NCBI RefSeq assembly: GCF_024764775.1
Contig: NZ_JALIGC010000031.1
Coordinates: 66,711 to 130,710 of the forward strand
Reading direction: 5' to 3'
DNA from: Scandinavium manionii
Lineage (GTDB): Bacteria > Pseudomonadota > Gammaproteobacteria > Enterobacterales > Enterobacteriaceae
Length of the DNA: 64,000 bases
A model generated the notes under the pieces. That model saw nothing but the letters and a program-made list of their open reading frames with translations, ran no database searches and was not told where the DNA came from. Positions 45,015 to 53,594 of the stretch are shown one piece after another (within the stretch, counting starts at the first letter, position 1; every line of letters begins with the position of its first letter). A program made the position numbers and the translations under genes.

Positions 45015-46238
45015 ATGCTAACCGCCCTGTTCGCCGCCTTTTTAGGCGGCATTATTCTCAACTTTATGCCGTGCGTATTTCCGGTGATTTCGCTAAAGGC
45101 GTTCGGCCTGATCCGCCATGACGGCGATCTTTCCAGCGCCCGCCGCGAGGGCCTCGGCTTCCTGCTCGGGGTCATCGTCACCATGATGATGCTGGCCGGA
45201 ATATTACTGGCGGCGCGGGCCGGTGGCGCGGCGGTTGGCTGGGGCTTTCAGCTTCAGTCGCCGCTGGTGATTGCCCTGCTGGCGTTGGTCATTCTCGGTG
45301 CGGCGCTGAACCTGCTCGGCGTGTTTGAAGTCGGCTTATCGCTCCAGCGCGCGGGGGAAATTTCCCTCGGACGCGGGGCGTTTATGCGCTCGGCGCTGAC
45401 CGGTGCACTGGCGATCATCGTCGCCACGCCGTGCTCGGCCCCATTCATGGCGAGCGCTATCGGCTACGCGCTGGTTCAACCTCCGGTCGTTTCCCTGGCG
45501 ATATTCTTTGCGCTGGCGCTGGGGTTTGCCGCGCCGTTTACGCTGATTTCACTGTTCCCGGCGCTGGCCAAACGTCTGCCGCGCCCTGGGGCGTGGATGA
45601 ACACCCTCAAACATGCGTTAGCGTTCCCGATGCTGGGGGCGTTTGCGTGGCTGGTGTGGGTGTTGGCGCAACAGGCTGGTACTACGGCGCTCGGCACTCT
45701 GCTGGCTGGTTCGGTGGTGCTGAGTTTCGCCGCCTGGCTGTACGGGATTGCCCAGCGTCGGCATCTCGCCGGACGCGGTTATCGGGTGATGTACGCCGTC
45801 ACTGTCGCGCTGCTGGTTGCGATTCTGCTGCCGCTCCCGGGCGTGATGAAGCCAGTTGAATCCGTCGAAACCACCGTCAGCACCGCGCCAATCAAATGGA
45901 CGCCGCAAACCGTGGCGGATCAGCGGGGGCACGGTAAAGCCATTTTCGTTAACTTTACCGCGTCGTGGTGCATCACCTGTCAAGTGAACGATAAAACCTC
46001 GCTGTCGACCCAGGCCGTGAAAGAGGCACTGGCGCGCACCGGCACGCTGTATATGGTGGCAGATTCGACTAAGTTTAATGCTGATGTCGATGACGCGCTC
46101 AGCCAGTTCGGTCAGGGCGGATTGCCGATGTACGTGGTATATCCTGCCGACGGCGGCGCACCGAAAGTGTTGCCTCAGGTGTTGACCCCGAGCATTGTGG
46201 TCAACGCCCTTAATCAGGCGGCCGGGAAAAAGGCGTGA
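45015..46238 (+). CDS. DsbD/CcdA-like membrane thiol-electron transporter with thioredoxin domain
   Basis: 407 aa. The CcdA/DsbD-beta membrane domain has its redox cysteines in NFMPCVFPV (Cys20) and ATPCSAPF (Cys140), with about eight helices to residue 275. It is followed by a periplasmic thioredoxin domain with WCITC (Cys319, Cys322). The N-terminal alpha domain of classical DsbD is absent, so electrons taken from cytoplasmic thioredoxin should leave through the gamma-like domain to another partner. The neighbouring peroxiredoxin is the natural candidate. ScsB-family proteins that reduce a periplasmic peroxiredoxin are known in Caulobacter. Confidence 0.87.
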   Translation: MLTALFAAFLGGIILNFMPCVFPVISLKAFGLIRHDGDLSSARREGLGFLLGVIVTMMMLAGILLAARAGGAAVGWGFQLQSPLVIALLALVILGAALNLLGVFEVGLSLQRAGEISLGRGAFMRSALTGALAIIVATPCSAPFMASAIGYALVQPPVVSLAIFFALALGFAAPFTLISLFPALAKRLPRPGAWMNTLKHALAFPMLGAFAWLVWVLAQQAGTTALGTLLAGSVVLSFAAWLYGIAQRRHLAGRGYRVMYAVTVALLVAILLPLPGVMKPVESVETTVSTAPIKWTPQTVADQRGHGKAIFVNFTASWCITCQVNDKTSLSTQAVKEALARTGTLYMVADSTKFNADVDDALSQFGQGGLPMYVVYPADGGAPKVLPQVLTPSIVVNALNQAAGKKA

Positions 46239-46292
46239 TCTCCGCAGCAGCGGCGCGCCAGACCGTTCCGGCGTCAAGCAGCAAGGCGGAAT

Positions 46293-46862
46293 ATGGGTAA
46301 GGTGGAAGTCCCGCGCGATGCGTGGCCTGCGTTTATGGCGCGCGCCCAGGCAGGTGACCGGCAGGCGTATACGCAGCTGTTGCAGACGCTGGTGCCGGTC
46401 ATTCGCGCGATAGTCCGCAAACAGGTGGACGACGAGGTGCTGACCGAAGACGTGATTCAGGACGTGCTGCTCACTCTGCACCGGATTCGGCATACCTACG
46501 ATCCCGCCAGCCCTTTTCTGCCCTGGCTGATGGCGATTTCTCAGGCCCGCGCCATTGATGCCCTGCGCCGTCGCGGACGCCGCGACCGAAGGGAAGTGGT
46601 TGAGGATGAGGCAACGCTGAACGTGCCCGACAACGCACTGGCCCTCAAGGCTGAGATGCTGGACGTCGGCGAGGAGCTGGACGGATTTTTAAACCAGCTG
46701 CCCGCGCGCCAGCGTCAGCTGGTGGAAGATGTGCATTTACAGGAAATGAGCCTCGCCGAAGCCGCTCAGGCCAATAATCTGACGGTCGGCGCGGTCAAAT
46801 CGCTGCTACACCGGGCGTTGAACAATCTTCGTCGTTATGGAGCCCATCATGGACAGTCATGA
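46293..46862 (+). CDS. ECF sigma factor, SigF/ECF16-like
   Basis: 189 aa. Sigma-2 region at about residues 30-95 (EDVIQDVLLTLHRIRHTYDP, PFLPWLMAISQARAIDALRR) and sigma-4 region at about 130-185 (LPARQRQLV, SLAEAAQANNLTVGAVKSLLHRALNNLRR); no sigma-3. Pairing with a DUF1109 membrane anti-sigma places it near ECF group 16. It overlaps the NrsF gene by 14 bases. It probably activates the promoter at 44348. Confidence 0.88.
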   Translation: MGKVEVPRDAWPAFMARAQAGDRQAYTQLLQTLVPVIRAIVRKQVDDEVLTEDVIQDVLLTLHRIRHTYDPASPFLPWLMAISQARAIDALRRRGRRDRREVVEDEATLNVPDNALALKAEMLDVGEELDGFLNQLPARQRQLVEDVHLQEMSLAEAAQANNLTVGAVKSLLHRALNNLRRYGAHHGQS

Positions 46863-47478
46863 GGCGTTAATCGAAAAACTCAGCCGAAGCGCGGCCCCCA
46901 TAAAACGCACTCTGCCGGTACGCTGGCGCGTGGTGAGTTGGGTACTGCTGGCCCTGCCCACGGGTGCCCTGGCGAGCCTGTTGCTTCAGCGCACCGCCAC
47001 CGACTGGTCGCAGCCGGGTGCGGCGTGGGCGATGACGCAACTGGGGCTGGCGTTTACCTTTGGCTTGCTGGCGATCAATGCGGCGTTCACTCTGAGTATT
47101 GCCGGACGCCGCCCGCTGAATATGCGCTGGCTGATGGTGCTGGCGATGGTGTGGCTGGGGTCGGTACTGGTGAATATTGGCCACCCGCCGTTGTCCGCCA
47201 GCAGCCTGCATGATACCCACTGCTACACATTTATGGTCACGGTCAGCGTGCCGATGGTAGCGCTGGTCATTGGCTATCTGCGCAGGACCCGCACGTTAAA
47301 TCCGCTGCGCAGCCTGGCGCTATCCGGCACCGGCGTGGCGGCGATGGCGCTCGCGCTGCTGACGTTCTGCCATCCGGTGCATCTGCACCCGGAAGATTTC
47401 CTGATGCACCTTGCGGCGATTGTCACCATCATCGGTGCAACGGTAGCGCTAGGCTGGCGTTGGGTTAGCGCTTACTGA
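46849..47478 (+). CDS. NrsF (DUF1109) family membrane anti-sigma factor
   Basis: 209 aa from the ATG at 46849 (MDSHEALIEKL) with GGAG 6 nt upstream. The short cytosolic N-terminus should bind the sigma factor, followed by six membrane helices. Only two cysteines occur, Cys125 (DTHCYTF) and Cys174 (TFCHPVHLHPEDF). In Caulobacter NrsF two conserved cysteines are needed to release SigF on metal stress, so these are likely sensor residues. The last 14 bases overlap the convergent lysE-type gene. Confidence 0.85.
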   Translation: MDSHEALIEKLSRSAAPIKRTLPVRWRVVSWVLLALPTGALASLLLQRTATDWSQPGAAWAMTQLGLAFTFGLLAINAAFTLSIAGRRPLNMRWLMVLAMVWLGSVLVNIGHPPLSASSLHDTHCYTFMVTVSVPMVALVIGYLRRTRTLNPLRSLALSGTGVAAMALALLTFCHPVHLHPEDFLMHLAAIVTIIGATVALGWRWVSAY

Positions 47479-48085
47479 GCACCAGACGCGCCGCGAACAG
47501 CAGGAACGCGGCGCCGGTTGCGCGATCCATCCATTTCACCACCGCCTGTTTTTTTAGCACATCTGCCGCATAGCCCGATGCCACAATCAGCGTCAGCGAC
47601 CACAATGTCCCCAGACAGACGTGAATTGAGACCAGCAGGAAGGTCCAGACAATCGGCGAGTGCCCGACAGGAATGAACTGCGGCAGAAACGAGACGTAAA
47701 ACACGCCCATCTTTGGGTTCAGCACATTGCCCAACATTCCGCGCAAAAACCAGTTACTACTGCGCACATCGCCTTCAACCTGCAAGGTAAAACGCTGTCG
47801 CGGGCGCAGCAGCAGCTGAATACCCAGCCAGCACAGATATGCTGCTCCGCACCATTTCAGCACCGTATATGCCAGCTCCGACACCGCCAGCAACGCGCCA
47901 AGGCCAAACGCCACCAGAGCCCCCCAGATAAAGCAGCCCAGATCGATGCCCAGCGCCGCATGGACGGCTTTTTTGCCGCCTTCGGCAACCGACGTTCGTA
48001 GAATTAATGCAGTATCAAGCCCGGGGGTCAGCGTTAATAACGCTGCGGCGAAAGTGAATGCGAGGAGGGAATCTGTGACGGACAT
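47465..48085 (-). CDS. LysE/RhtB family exporter
   Basis: 206 aa from the ATG at 48085 (MSVTDSLLAFTFAAALLTLTPGLDTALILR; GGAG 8 nt upstream). Six membrane helices and the family N-terminal TPGLD motif typical of amino-acid/homoserine-lactone exporters. Substrate not predictable. Stand-alone; convergent with the NrsF gene. Confidence 0.9.
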   Translation of the reverse strand: MSVTDSLLAFTFAAALLTLTPGLDTALILRTSVAEGGKKAVHAALGIDLGCFIWGALVAFGLGALLAVSELAYTVLKWCGAAYLCWLGIQLLLRPRQRFTLQVEGDVRSSNWFLRGMLGNVLNPKMGVFYVSFLPQFIPVGHSPIVWTFLLVSIHVCLGTLWSLTLIVASGYAADVLKKQAVVKWMDRATGAAFLLFAARLVLSKR

Positions 48086-48294
48086 TTTTACGTCTCCGAA
48101 AGCGTGGAGATTACGCAAAAATTAACAATGTGGCAACATCAAAACTCAAGAATGATATCGCGAAAATGTCGTCATCATGCCCGACAGAAAACGTCGTTTT
48201 TCTATCTCATTCGGCGTTCACAGATTCGCTGCGCGCATCATGTGCGATTTAAAAACTGTTAGTGGTTGGCGGGCGTATCGCTTAAAGAAATGAC

Positions 48295-48319
48295 AACAGG
48301 GGGCGCAATGTCCCCTGTT
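48295..48319 (-). terminator. Terminator of the 48.3-kb membrane protein gene
   Basis: 8-bp stem AACAGGGG / CCCCTGTT, then GTCATTTCTTT on the minus strand, just past the stop at 48322. Confidence 0.75.
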
Positions 48320-48321
48320 TT

Positions 48322-48951
48322 CTATGAGACCGTTGGTGGTTGCTCGTTCAAACTACGCTCTGCTCTAAGCTGGTAGAAGTAATAAGCGATGCTTGCTGTC
48401 AGGCACAACGTATAACCGAACGACTCAGCGCCTTCTTCAACCATGTTTTTCACCACCCGAAGATACTCATCTCCGAGCGCCGATTCCCATAGCGAGTGCA
48501 TACCGAACAATCTTGAAAAGACTAAAATACATAGCAACCCGGAAATCATCATTCCGTAGTAAGGCGTAAGCGGATAGCGTGAAAGTTCAGCCAATGTCCT
48601 GCGAGGATGTCTTGCTGTGTAAGCAATCACAATGATGGAGGAGAATAAAGCAAACCATACCCAGCTACCGTGAGAGATGAGATCGAATAAACCATCGAGT
48701 TCCCGAATCAGCATCGCAAGGAAAAAACCACCGATCAGGAGATTACAATTACGCATGAATGCGGAGTCATTAACCAACTTGAAGTGAATGACTATTATCG
48801 CCGCAAGCATTCCTGCTTGAAGTGTTTCGGTTACGGATATCTCGCCGAGTTTATCTTGCAAAACATGCACATCGAGCCACAAACCGAACAACACAGCACT
48901 TGCCAGAACAGCAGCAAGAAGAATGTAAATCATGGTGCGTACTAAAAACAT
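48322..48951 (-). CDS. Polytopic membrane protein of unknown function
   Basis: 209 aa; I do not recognise the family. About six hydrophobic segments (roughly residues 6-27, 44-61, 72-88, 94-112, 131-150, 183-199). Notable polar pieces: IRELDGLFDLISHG between helices 3 and 4 and VKNMVEEGAESFGY before the last helix; the paired acidic residues could be functional. The gene is AT-richer than its neighbours and uses rarer codons (ATA, AGA-type), suggesting acquisition. It has its own terminator and no evident operon partner. Confidence 0.75.
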   Translation of the reverse strand: MFLVRTMIYILLAAVLASAVLFGLWLDVHVLQDKLGEISVTETLQAGMLAAIIVIHFKLVNDSAFMRNCNLLIGGFFLAMLIRELDGLFDLISHGSWVWFALFSSIIVIAYTARHPRRTLAELSRYPLTPYYGMMISGLLCILVFSRLFGMHSLWESALGDEYLRVVKNMVEEGAESFGYTLCLTASIAYYFYQLRAERSLNEQPPTVS

Positions 48952-49296
48952 AACAATCCCATTAAGTGTATCTAACGCGATGTTACAACGTTCAGAGACA
49001 CGCAGATTGGCTTATCGAGTTATTCCTACACTTTTCTAACATTCGAGTTTGTAAGTGGTCACGCAGGCTATTTGCGGGGCAGGGTCAGTGAACAGCTACG
49101 CCTGCGTTTTGGCCCGGTAGTAACGCGTAAACAAGCTAAGGCTCACGCTCTTTTCGTGGTTTTAATGGTGTTTATTGCTTAAAAAATGCCAGAAATCACA
49201 CTTCGGGCAGAGAGAAGGCCTTCCCCTATTGCCTGCTGAACGCATTAGGCTATGTTGACTTTTGGTTCCTCAAATGTAACTAAAAGGTTAACTGCA
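48952..49296. other. Noncoding gap before the ABC transporter
   Basis: 345 bp without a believable gene. A possible promoter TTGACT at 49256-49261 with TAACTA 16 bp downstream lies right before the substrate-binding protein gene. I see no repeat or tRNA. Confidence 0.35.
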
Positions 49297-50385
49297 ATGT
49301 CGAACACATTCCGTTTTTCTCTGATCTCTGCCGCAGTTTTCATTTCATCCTCCGCGTTCTCAGCCCTGCCGCAGGGCTATCCGGCTGACTATCAGAAAGT
49401 CGTTGATGCCGCGACGAAAGAAGGCAAAGTGGTTATCTATTCCACCACTGATACCAAAGCCGCCGGGCCGCTGATTAAAGGTTTTGAAGCGACCTATCCG
49501 GGCATTAAAGTTGAATATAACGATATGAACAGTACCGAACTGTACAACCGTTTTATCAGCGAACAGGCCGCAGGCGGCGGCAGTGGCGACGTGGTCTGGA
49601 GCTCATCGATGGATACGGCGCTCAAACTCGCCACCGATTACGCCCAGGAGTATGCCTCGCCTGAACAGAGTCAGCTGCCGAAATGGGCGGTGTGGAAAAA
49701 TAAAGCCTACGGCACGACCTACGAGCCGGTGGTCTTTATCTATAACAAACGGCTGATCCCGGCCAACGAAGTCCCGGACTCTCACGCGGCGCTGGCAAAG
49801 CTCATCGCCAGCCAGACCGACAAATTTAAAGGCAAAGTCACTACCTACGATATCGAGAAATCCGGCCTCGGCTTTATGCTCTCGGTACAGGATTCCAAAG
49901 CCGATCCAAACTATTTCAAAACCCTGGCTGACGTAGCCAAAGGCGGCCTCGCCGTGCAGTCCTCGACGGGCACGATGATGGAAAGGGTCTCCTCGGGCGA
50001 AAACCTGGTCGGTTTCAATATTCTGGGTTCCTACGCAGAAGCACGTGCCAAAACGGATCCATCACTGGGGATTTCCTATCCGAAAGATTACACCCTGGTG
50101 CTGTCGCGCGTTTCCTTCATCAGCCAACAGGCGCAAAACAGCAATGCCGCCAGGCTGTGGCTGGACTATGTGCTGTCTGAAAAAGGGCAGAGCATTCTGG
50201 CGAATCAGGCCGACATTCCGTCTATCCGCAACGATATCGAAGGGAAAAACGACATCGACGGCATGACCAAAATATTGGGCAAAGCGCTGAAACCAATCCC
50301 GGTTGATGAATCTTTGCTGGAATACCTGCAGCCGAAAAAACGTCTGGATTACATCAAGCAGTGGCGCACCGCTGCCGCAAAATAG
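49297..50385 (+). CDS. ABC transporter periplasmic substrate-binding protein (FbpA/AfuA-like)
   Basis: 362 aa from the ATG at 49297 with AAAAGG upstream. Signal peptide MSNTFRFSLISAAVFISSSAFSA, cleavage near residue 23, then a type-2 periplasmic-binding fold: GKVVIYSTTDTKAAGPLIKGFEATYPGIKV, the SGDVVWSSSMD loop and YGTTYEPVVFIYN. This group holds Fe3+ binders (FbpA) and the hexose-phosphate binder AfuA. The Tyr pair of Fe3+-binding FbpA is not evident, so a sugar-phosphate or phosphonate-type anion is at least as likely. Confidence 0.85.
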   Translation: MSNTFRFSLISAAVFISSSAFSALPQGYPADYQKVVDAATKEGKVVIYSTTDTKAAGPLIKGFEATYPGIKVEYNDMNSTELYNRFISEQAAGGGSGDVVWSSSMDTALKLATDYAQEYASPEQSQLPKWAVWKNKAYGTTYEPVVFIYNKRLIPANEVPDSHAALAKLIASQTDKFKGKVTTYDIEKSGLGFMLSVQDSKADPNYFKTLADVAKGGLAVQSSTGTMMERVSSGENLVGFNILGSYAEARAKTDPSLGISYPKDYTLVLSRVSFISQQAQNSNAARLWLDYVLSEKGQSILANQADIPSIRNDIEGKNDIDGMTKILGKALKPIPVDESLLEYLQPKKRLDYIKQWRTAAAK

Positions 50386-50436
50386 TGGCATGAAATGGGG
50401 GATGGCGTTTCGCCTATTCCCCCTACAACAGCAATT

Positions 50437-50470
50437 CGTAGGTCGGATAAGCGTGAGCACCATCCGACAT
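50437..50470 (+). repeat. REP palindrome between binding protein and permease genes
   Basis: GTAGGTCGGAT...ATCCGAC (arms 50442-50448 and 50462-50468) is a standard enterobacterial REP unit in the 99-bp intercistronic gap. Such elements often stabilise the upstream mRNA so that binding protein is made in excess over permease. Confidence 0.75.
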
Positions 50471-50484
50471 CTAAGGGAAGTCGT

Positions 50485-52254
50485 ATGAATGCATTACGCA
50501 GAAAGTGGCAAAGCCTGCCGCGTGGCATTGTGGTGTTGATAACCGCGCTGGTTATCTACACCCCGCTGTCGTTCATCGTGATACAAAGTTTCCTTTCCGC
50601 TCCATTCTTCTCGCCGTCAAAGGAGTGGAGCCTTGAATCCTTTGGCTTTATTTTCACCGATCCTGATTTCTACAAAGCGCTCAAGAGCGGCTTTATTCTG
50701 GCGTTCGGCCTGGTGGTTATCGCGATACCGCTCGGCGGGGTGCTGGCGTTCCTGATGGTGCGCACCGATTTACCCGGCAGACGCCTGATTGAGCCGCTGA
50801 TCCTCGTGCCTATCTTCGTTTCGCCGATGGTGCTGGGCTTTGGCTACGTGGTGGCCGCCGGTCCGGTGGGCTTTTTCTCGCTGTGGGCGCAATCGCTGAT
50901 TGGCTTCGTGCCATGGAACATCTACGACATGTCGAGCATCGTGGTCATTGCCGGTCTGACGCACGTGCCGCACGCCTATTTGTACATCTCCTCGGCGTTG
51001 CGCAGCGTCGGTTCCGATGTGGAAGAAGCCGCGCGTATCGCCGGGGCATCGCCGTTGCAGGTGATGACCTCCGTGAGCTTGCCGATGGTGAGACCGTCGA
51101 TTCTGTATGCCATCGTGCTGCTGTTTTTCCTCGGGCTGGAAGTGTTCGGGCTGATGCTGGTACTGGGCGATCCGGAAGGCAATATGGTGCTGGCGACCTA
51201 TCTGTACCAGCTCACCAACAAACTCGGTACGCCGTCCTATCATCTGATGGCGGCGGTCGCCGTGGTGCTGATTTGCATCACTATTCCGCTGGTGATGTTG
51301 CAGCGCCGGTTGATGCGCACCGCCAACCGTTTTGTGACCGTGAAAGGGAAAGCCTCGCAGGCGCGCGCGTTGCCGTTGGGTAAATGGCGCTGGGTTGCCG
51401 GTGCCGTCGTGGCTTTCTGGCTGACAGTGACCATTGGCGTACCGCTGCTGGGCGTTATCCTGCGTGCCTTTATCTCCAACTGGGGCGTGGGCGTGTCCAT
51501 CTGGAATGAGCTTTCGCTCGACACATTCCGCACCATCTGGGCGCAGCCGAACCTGCTGCGGGCCATCGTCAACTCGATGGCGATTGGCGTCTTTGGCGGC
51601 GCGCTGGCGGTGGGCTGTTATCTGTTTGTCGGCATCGCTATGCACCGAAAACCGGACAACACCACCCGCTTCCTCGATTACAGCGTGCTGGTTCCACGGG
51701 CGGTTCCCGGTCTGCTCGCCGGGCTCGCGTTCCTGTGGATGTTCCTGTTTCTGCCGATGTGGCTCGATAACGCGCTCAAATCCGGCTGGCTTTCAGGGAT
51801 GCCGTGGTCGCAGTGGCTGCGCGATAACCTGATTGTCTGGCTACGGTCGTTGCGCAGCACCATTTTTAGCGTCTGGCTGGCGTACACGGTGGTGTGGATG
51901 GCGTACGGGCTGCGGTTGATTTCCTCTACGCTGTTGCAGGTAGGGCCGGAGCTGGAAGAAGCCGCCCGCAGCGCCGGAGCCACCCGCGGGCAAATTACCC
52001 GCCACGTCACTATTCCGCTCGCCCGCTATGGCCTGATTGGCTCGTGGCTGCTGATGTTCCTGATTTTTGAGCGCGAATATTCAACCGGGGTGTATCTGCT
52101 GTCGCCGGGCACCGAAACCATCGGCTCGATGCTGGTTTCCCTGTGGGCGGCGGGCGCGATTGATATCGTGGCGGCGCTGTCGTTTATCAACATTCTGCTG
52201 GTGGTCGTAGGCCTGGGAATTGCCCTTCGTTTTGGAGTCAAATTACATGATTGA
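50485..52254 (+). CDS. ABC transporter permease, two fused permease domains
   Basis: 589 aa from the ATG at 50485 (AGGGAAG upstream). Two BPD-type permease units in tandem, each with six helices and an EAA loop: VEEAARIAGASPLQVMTSVSLPMVRP (first, about residues 175-205) and LEEAARSAGATRGQITRHVTIPLARY (second, about 490-520). This fused plan is that of FbpB/AfuB. The stop overlaps the ATPase start by 8 bases. Confidence 0.9.
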   Translation: MNALRRKWQSLPRGIVVLITALVIYTPLSFIVIQSFLSAPFFSPSKEWSLESFGFIFTDPDFYKALKSGFILAFGLVVIAIPLGGVLAFLMVRTDLPGRRLIEPLILVPIFVSPMVLGFGYVVAAGPVGFFSLWAQSLIGFVPWNIYDMSSIVVIAGLTHVPHAYLYISSALRSVGSDVEEAARIAGASPLQVMTSVSLPMVRPSILYAIVLLFFLGLEVFGLMLVLGDPEGNMVLATYLYQLTNKLGTPSYHLMAAVAVVLICITIPLVMLQRRLMRTANRFVTVKGKASQARALPLGKWRWVAGAVVAFWLTVTIGVPLLGVILRAFISNWGVGVSIWNELSLDTFRTIWAQPNLLRAIVNSMAIGVFGGALAVGCYLFVGIAMHRKPDNTTRFLDYSVLVPRAVPGLLAGLAFLWMFLFLPMWLDNALKSGWLSGMPWSQWLRDNLIVWLRSLRSTIFSVWLAYTVVWMAYGLRLISSTLLQVGPELEEAARSAGATRGQITRHVTIPLARYGLIGSWLLMFLIFEREYSTGVYLLSPGTETIGSMLVSLWAAGAIDIVAALSFINILLVVVGLGIALRFGVKLHD

Positions 52255-53317
52255 ATTATCGGTCGAGAACCTGCATTTAACCTACGGCGACAATCCGGTA
52301 TTAAAAGGCGTGGCCATGAACCTGAAACGCGGTGAAGTGGTTTCCCTGCTCGGCCCGTCCGGCAGCGGTAAAACCACATTACTGCGCGCGGTTGCCGGGC
52401 TGGAAAAACCCACTCAAGGCTCTATCACCATCGGCAGCAACAAAGTGTACGATGGCACGCCGCGCAGTGAAGTTCCGGCGGAAGAGCGCAATCTTGGGCT
52501 GGTGTTTCAGTCATATGCCCTTTGGCCGCACAAAACCGTGTTTGAAAACGTGGCCTATCCGTTGAAGTTGCGCAAAGTGCCCGCCAAAGAAATTAACCAG
52601 CGGGTGCAAGACGTGCTGGATCAGCTCGGGCTGGGGCATCTTGGTAAACGCCATCCGCATCAGCTTTCCGGGGGACAACAGCAGCGCGTGGCAATTGGTC
52701 GGGCGCTGGTCTACAACCCGCCGGTGATCCTGCTGGATGAACCGCTTTCAAACCTGGACGCCAAACTGCGCGAAGAGGCCCGCGTGTTCCTGCGTGAGTT
52801 GATCATCAAACTCGGCTTATCCGCGCTGATGGTGACGCACGACCAGAATGAGGCGATGGCGATTTCCGATAGGATCCTGCTGCTCAATAACGGAAAAATT
52901 GAACAACAGGGCACGCCGCAGGAGATGTACGGCTCGCCGAAAACGCTGTTTACCGCTGAGTTCATGGGCAGCAATAACCGCCTGAATGGCAAAGTCACGG
53001 AAATGCGCGACGGCAAAGCGCGGATCGAAGGCCGCGGTTGGGTGCTGTGGGGACTTGCCGGTGAAGGGGTACAAATCGGGCAAGAAGGTACCGCCGTTAT
53101 CCGTGTGGAACGCGTGGCAATCGTTGATGGCCCGGGTGACAATCAGCTTGAGTTACCGCTGTTGACCAGCATGTATCTGGGCGATCGTTGGGAATATCTG
53201 TTCCGCACGGTGGGCGATGATTTTGTTATTCGGGCGTACGGTAACGAGGTACTCGATCCGAAAAATTGTCATCTGGCGCTGCCGGAAAAACACGTCTGGA
53301 TCTTCCCGAAGGCCTGA
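52247..53317 (+). CDS. ABC transporter ATP-binding protein (FbpC/AfuC-like)
   Basis: 356 aa from the ATG at 52247 (MIELSVENLHLTYG). Walker A GPSGSGKTT at 36-44, Q-loop VFQSYALWPHKTV, signature LSGGQQQRVAIGRAL, Walker B VILLDEPLSNLD, and His switch VTHDQNEAMAI; a C-terminal TOBE domain (about 240-350) is typical of Fe3+/polyamine/sugar-phosphate importers. Completes the three-gene importer. Confidence 0.92.
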   Translation: MIELSVENLHLTYGDNPVLKGVAMNLKRGEVVSLLGPSGSGKTTLLRAVAGLEKPTQGSITIGSNKVYDGTPRSEVPAEERNLGLVFQSYALWPHKTVFENVAYPLKLRKVPAKEINQRVQDVLDQLGLGHLGKRHPHQLSGGQQQRVAIGRALVYNPPVILLDEPLSNLDAKLREEARVFLRELIIKLGLSALMVTHDQNEAMAISDRILLLNNGKIEQQGTPQEMYGSPKTLFTAEFMGSNNRLNGKVTEMRDGKARIEGRGWVLWGLAGEGVQIGQEGTAVIRVERVAIVDGPGDNQLELPLLTSMYLGDRWEYLFRTVGDDFVIRAYGNEVLDPKNCHLALPEKHVWIFPKA

Positions 53318-53340
53318 AGCCAAAAGAGACACGCCAGTTA

Positions 53341-53368
53341 GTGGGGATTCGCTTCGCTTATCCCCCAC
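53341..53368 (+). terminator. Hairpin after the ABC transporter operon
   Basis: Stem GTGGGGAT / ATCCCCCAC with one bulge, 24 bp past the ATPase stop. There is no T-run, so it is either a weak terminator or a REP-like stabiliser. The rest of the 53318-53594 gap is AT-rich and without a gene. Confidence 0.5.
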
Positions 53369-53594
53369 GACTCAGCCCACATTTGCTGCCGGTCAGGTCA
53401 GGGAAGCGTCACCCGTTTTCCGCTGACTGGCATTCTTCTTCCTGAATTTGGCAGATTTTGTCGAACTGGTCTCGGTTAATCCGAACGGGGCTTAATTTGC
53501 GTGGTGTGCCCATTGAGTAGCGGAGATAACAATCACTGGCTCAATAATTGTTATTAATTAATATGCTGTGTGTATTTCTGTTAATCAATGTTCC

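Noticed and set aside
45618..46493. 291-aa minus-strand open frame opposite the DsbD-like and sigma genes
   Set aside because: Crosses two well-supported genes and has no recognisable domain.
50770..51645. 291-aa minus-strand open frame opposite the ABC permease
   Set aside because: Extreme His/Gln/Arg content typical of antisense reading of membrane-helix codons.
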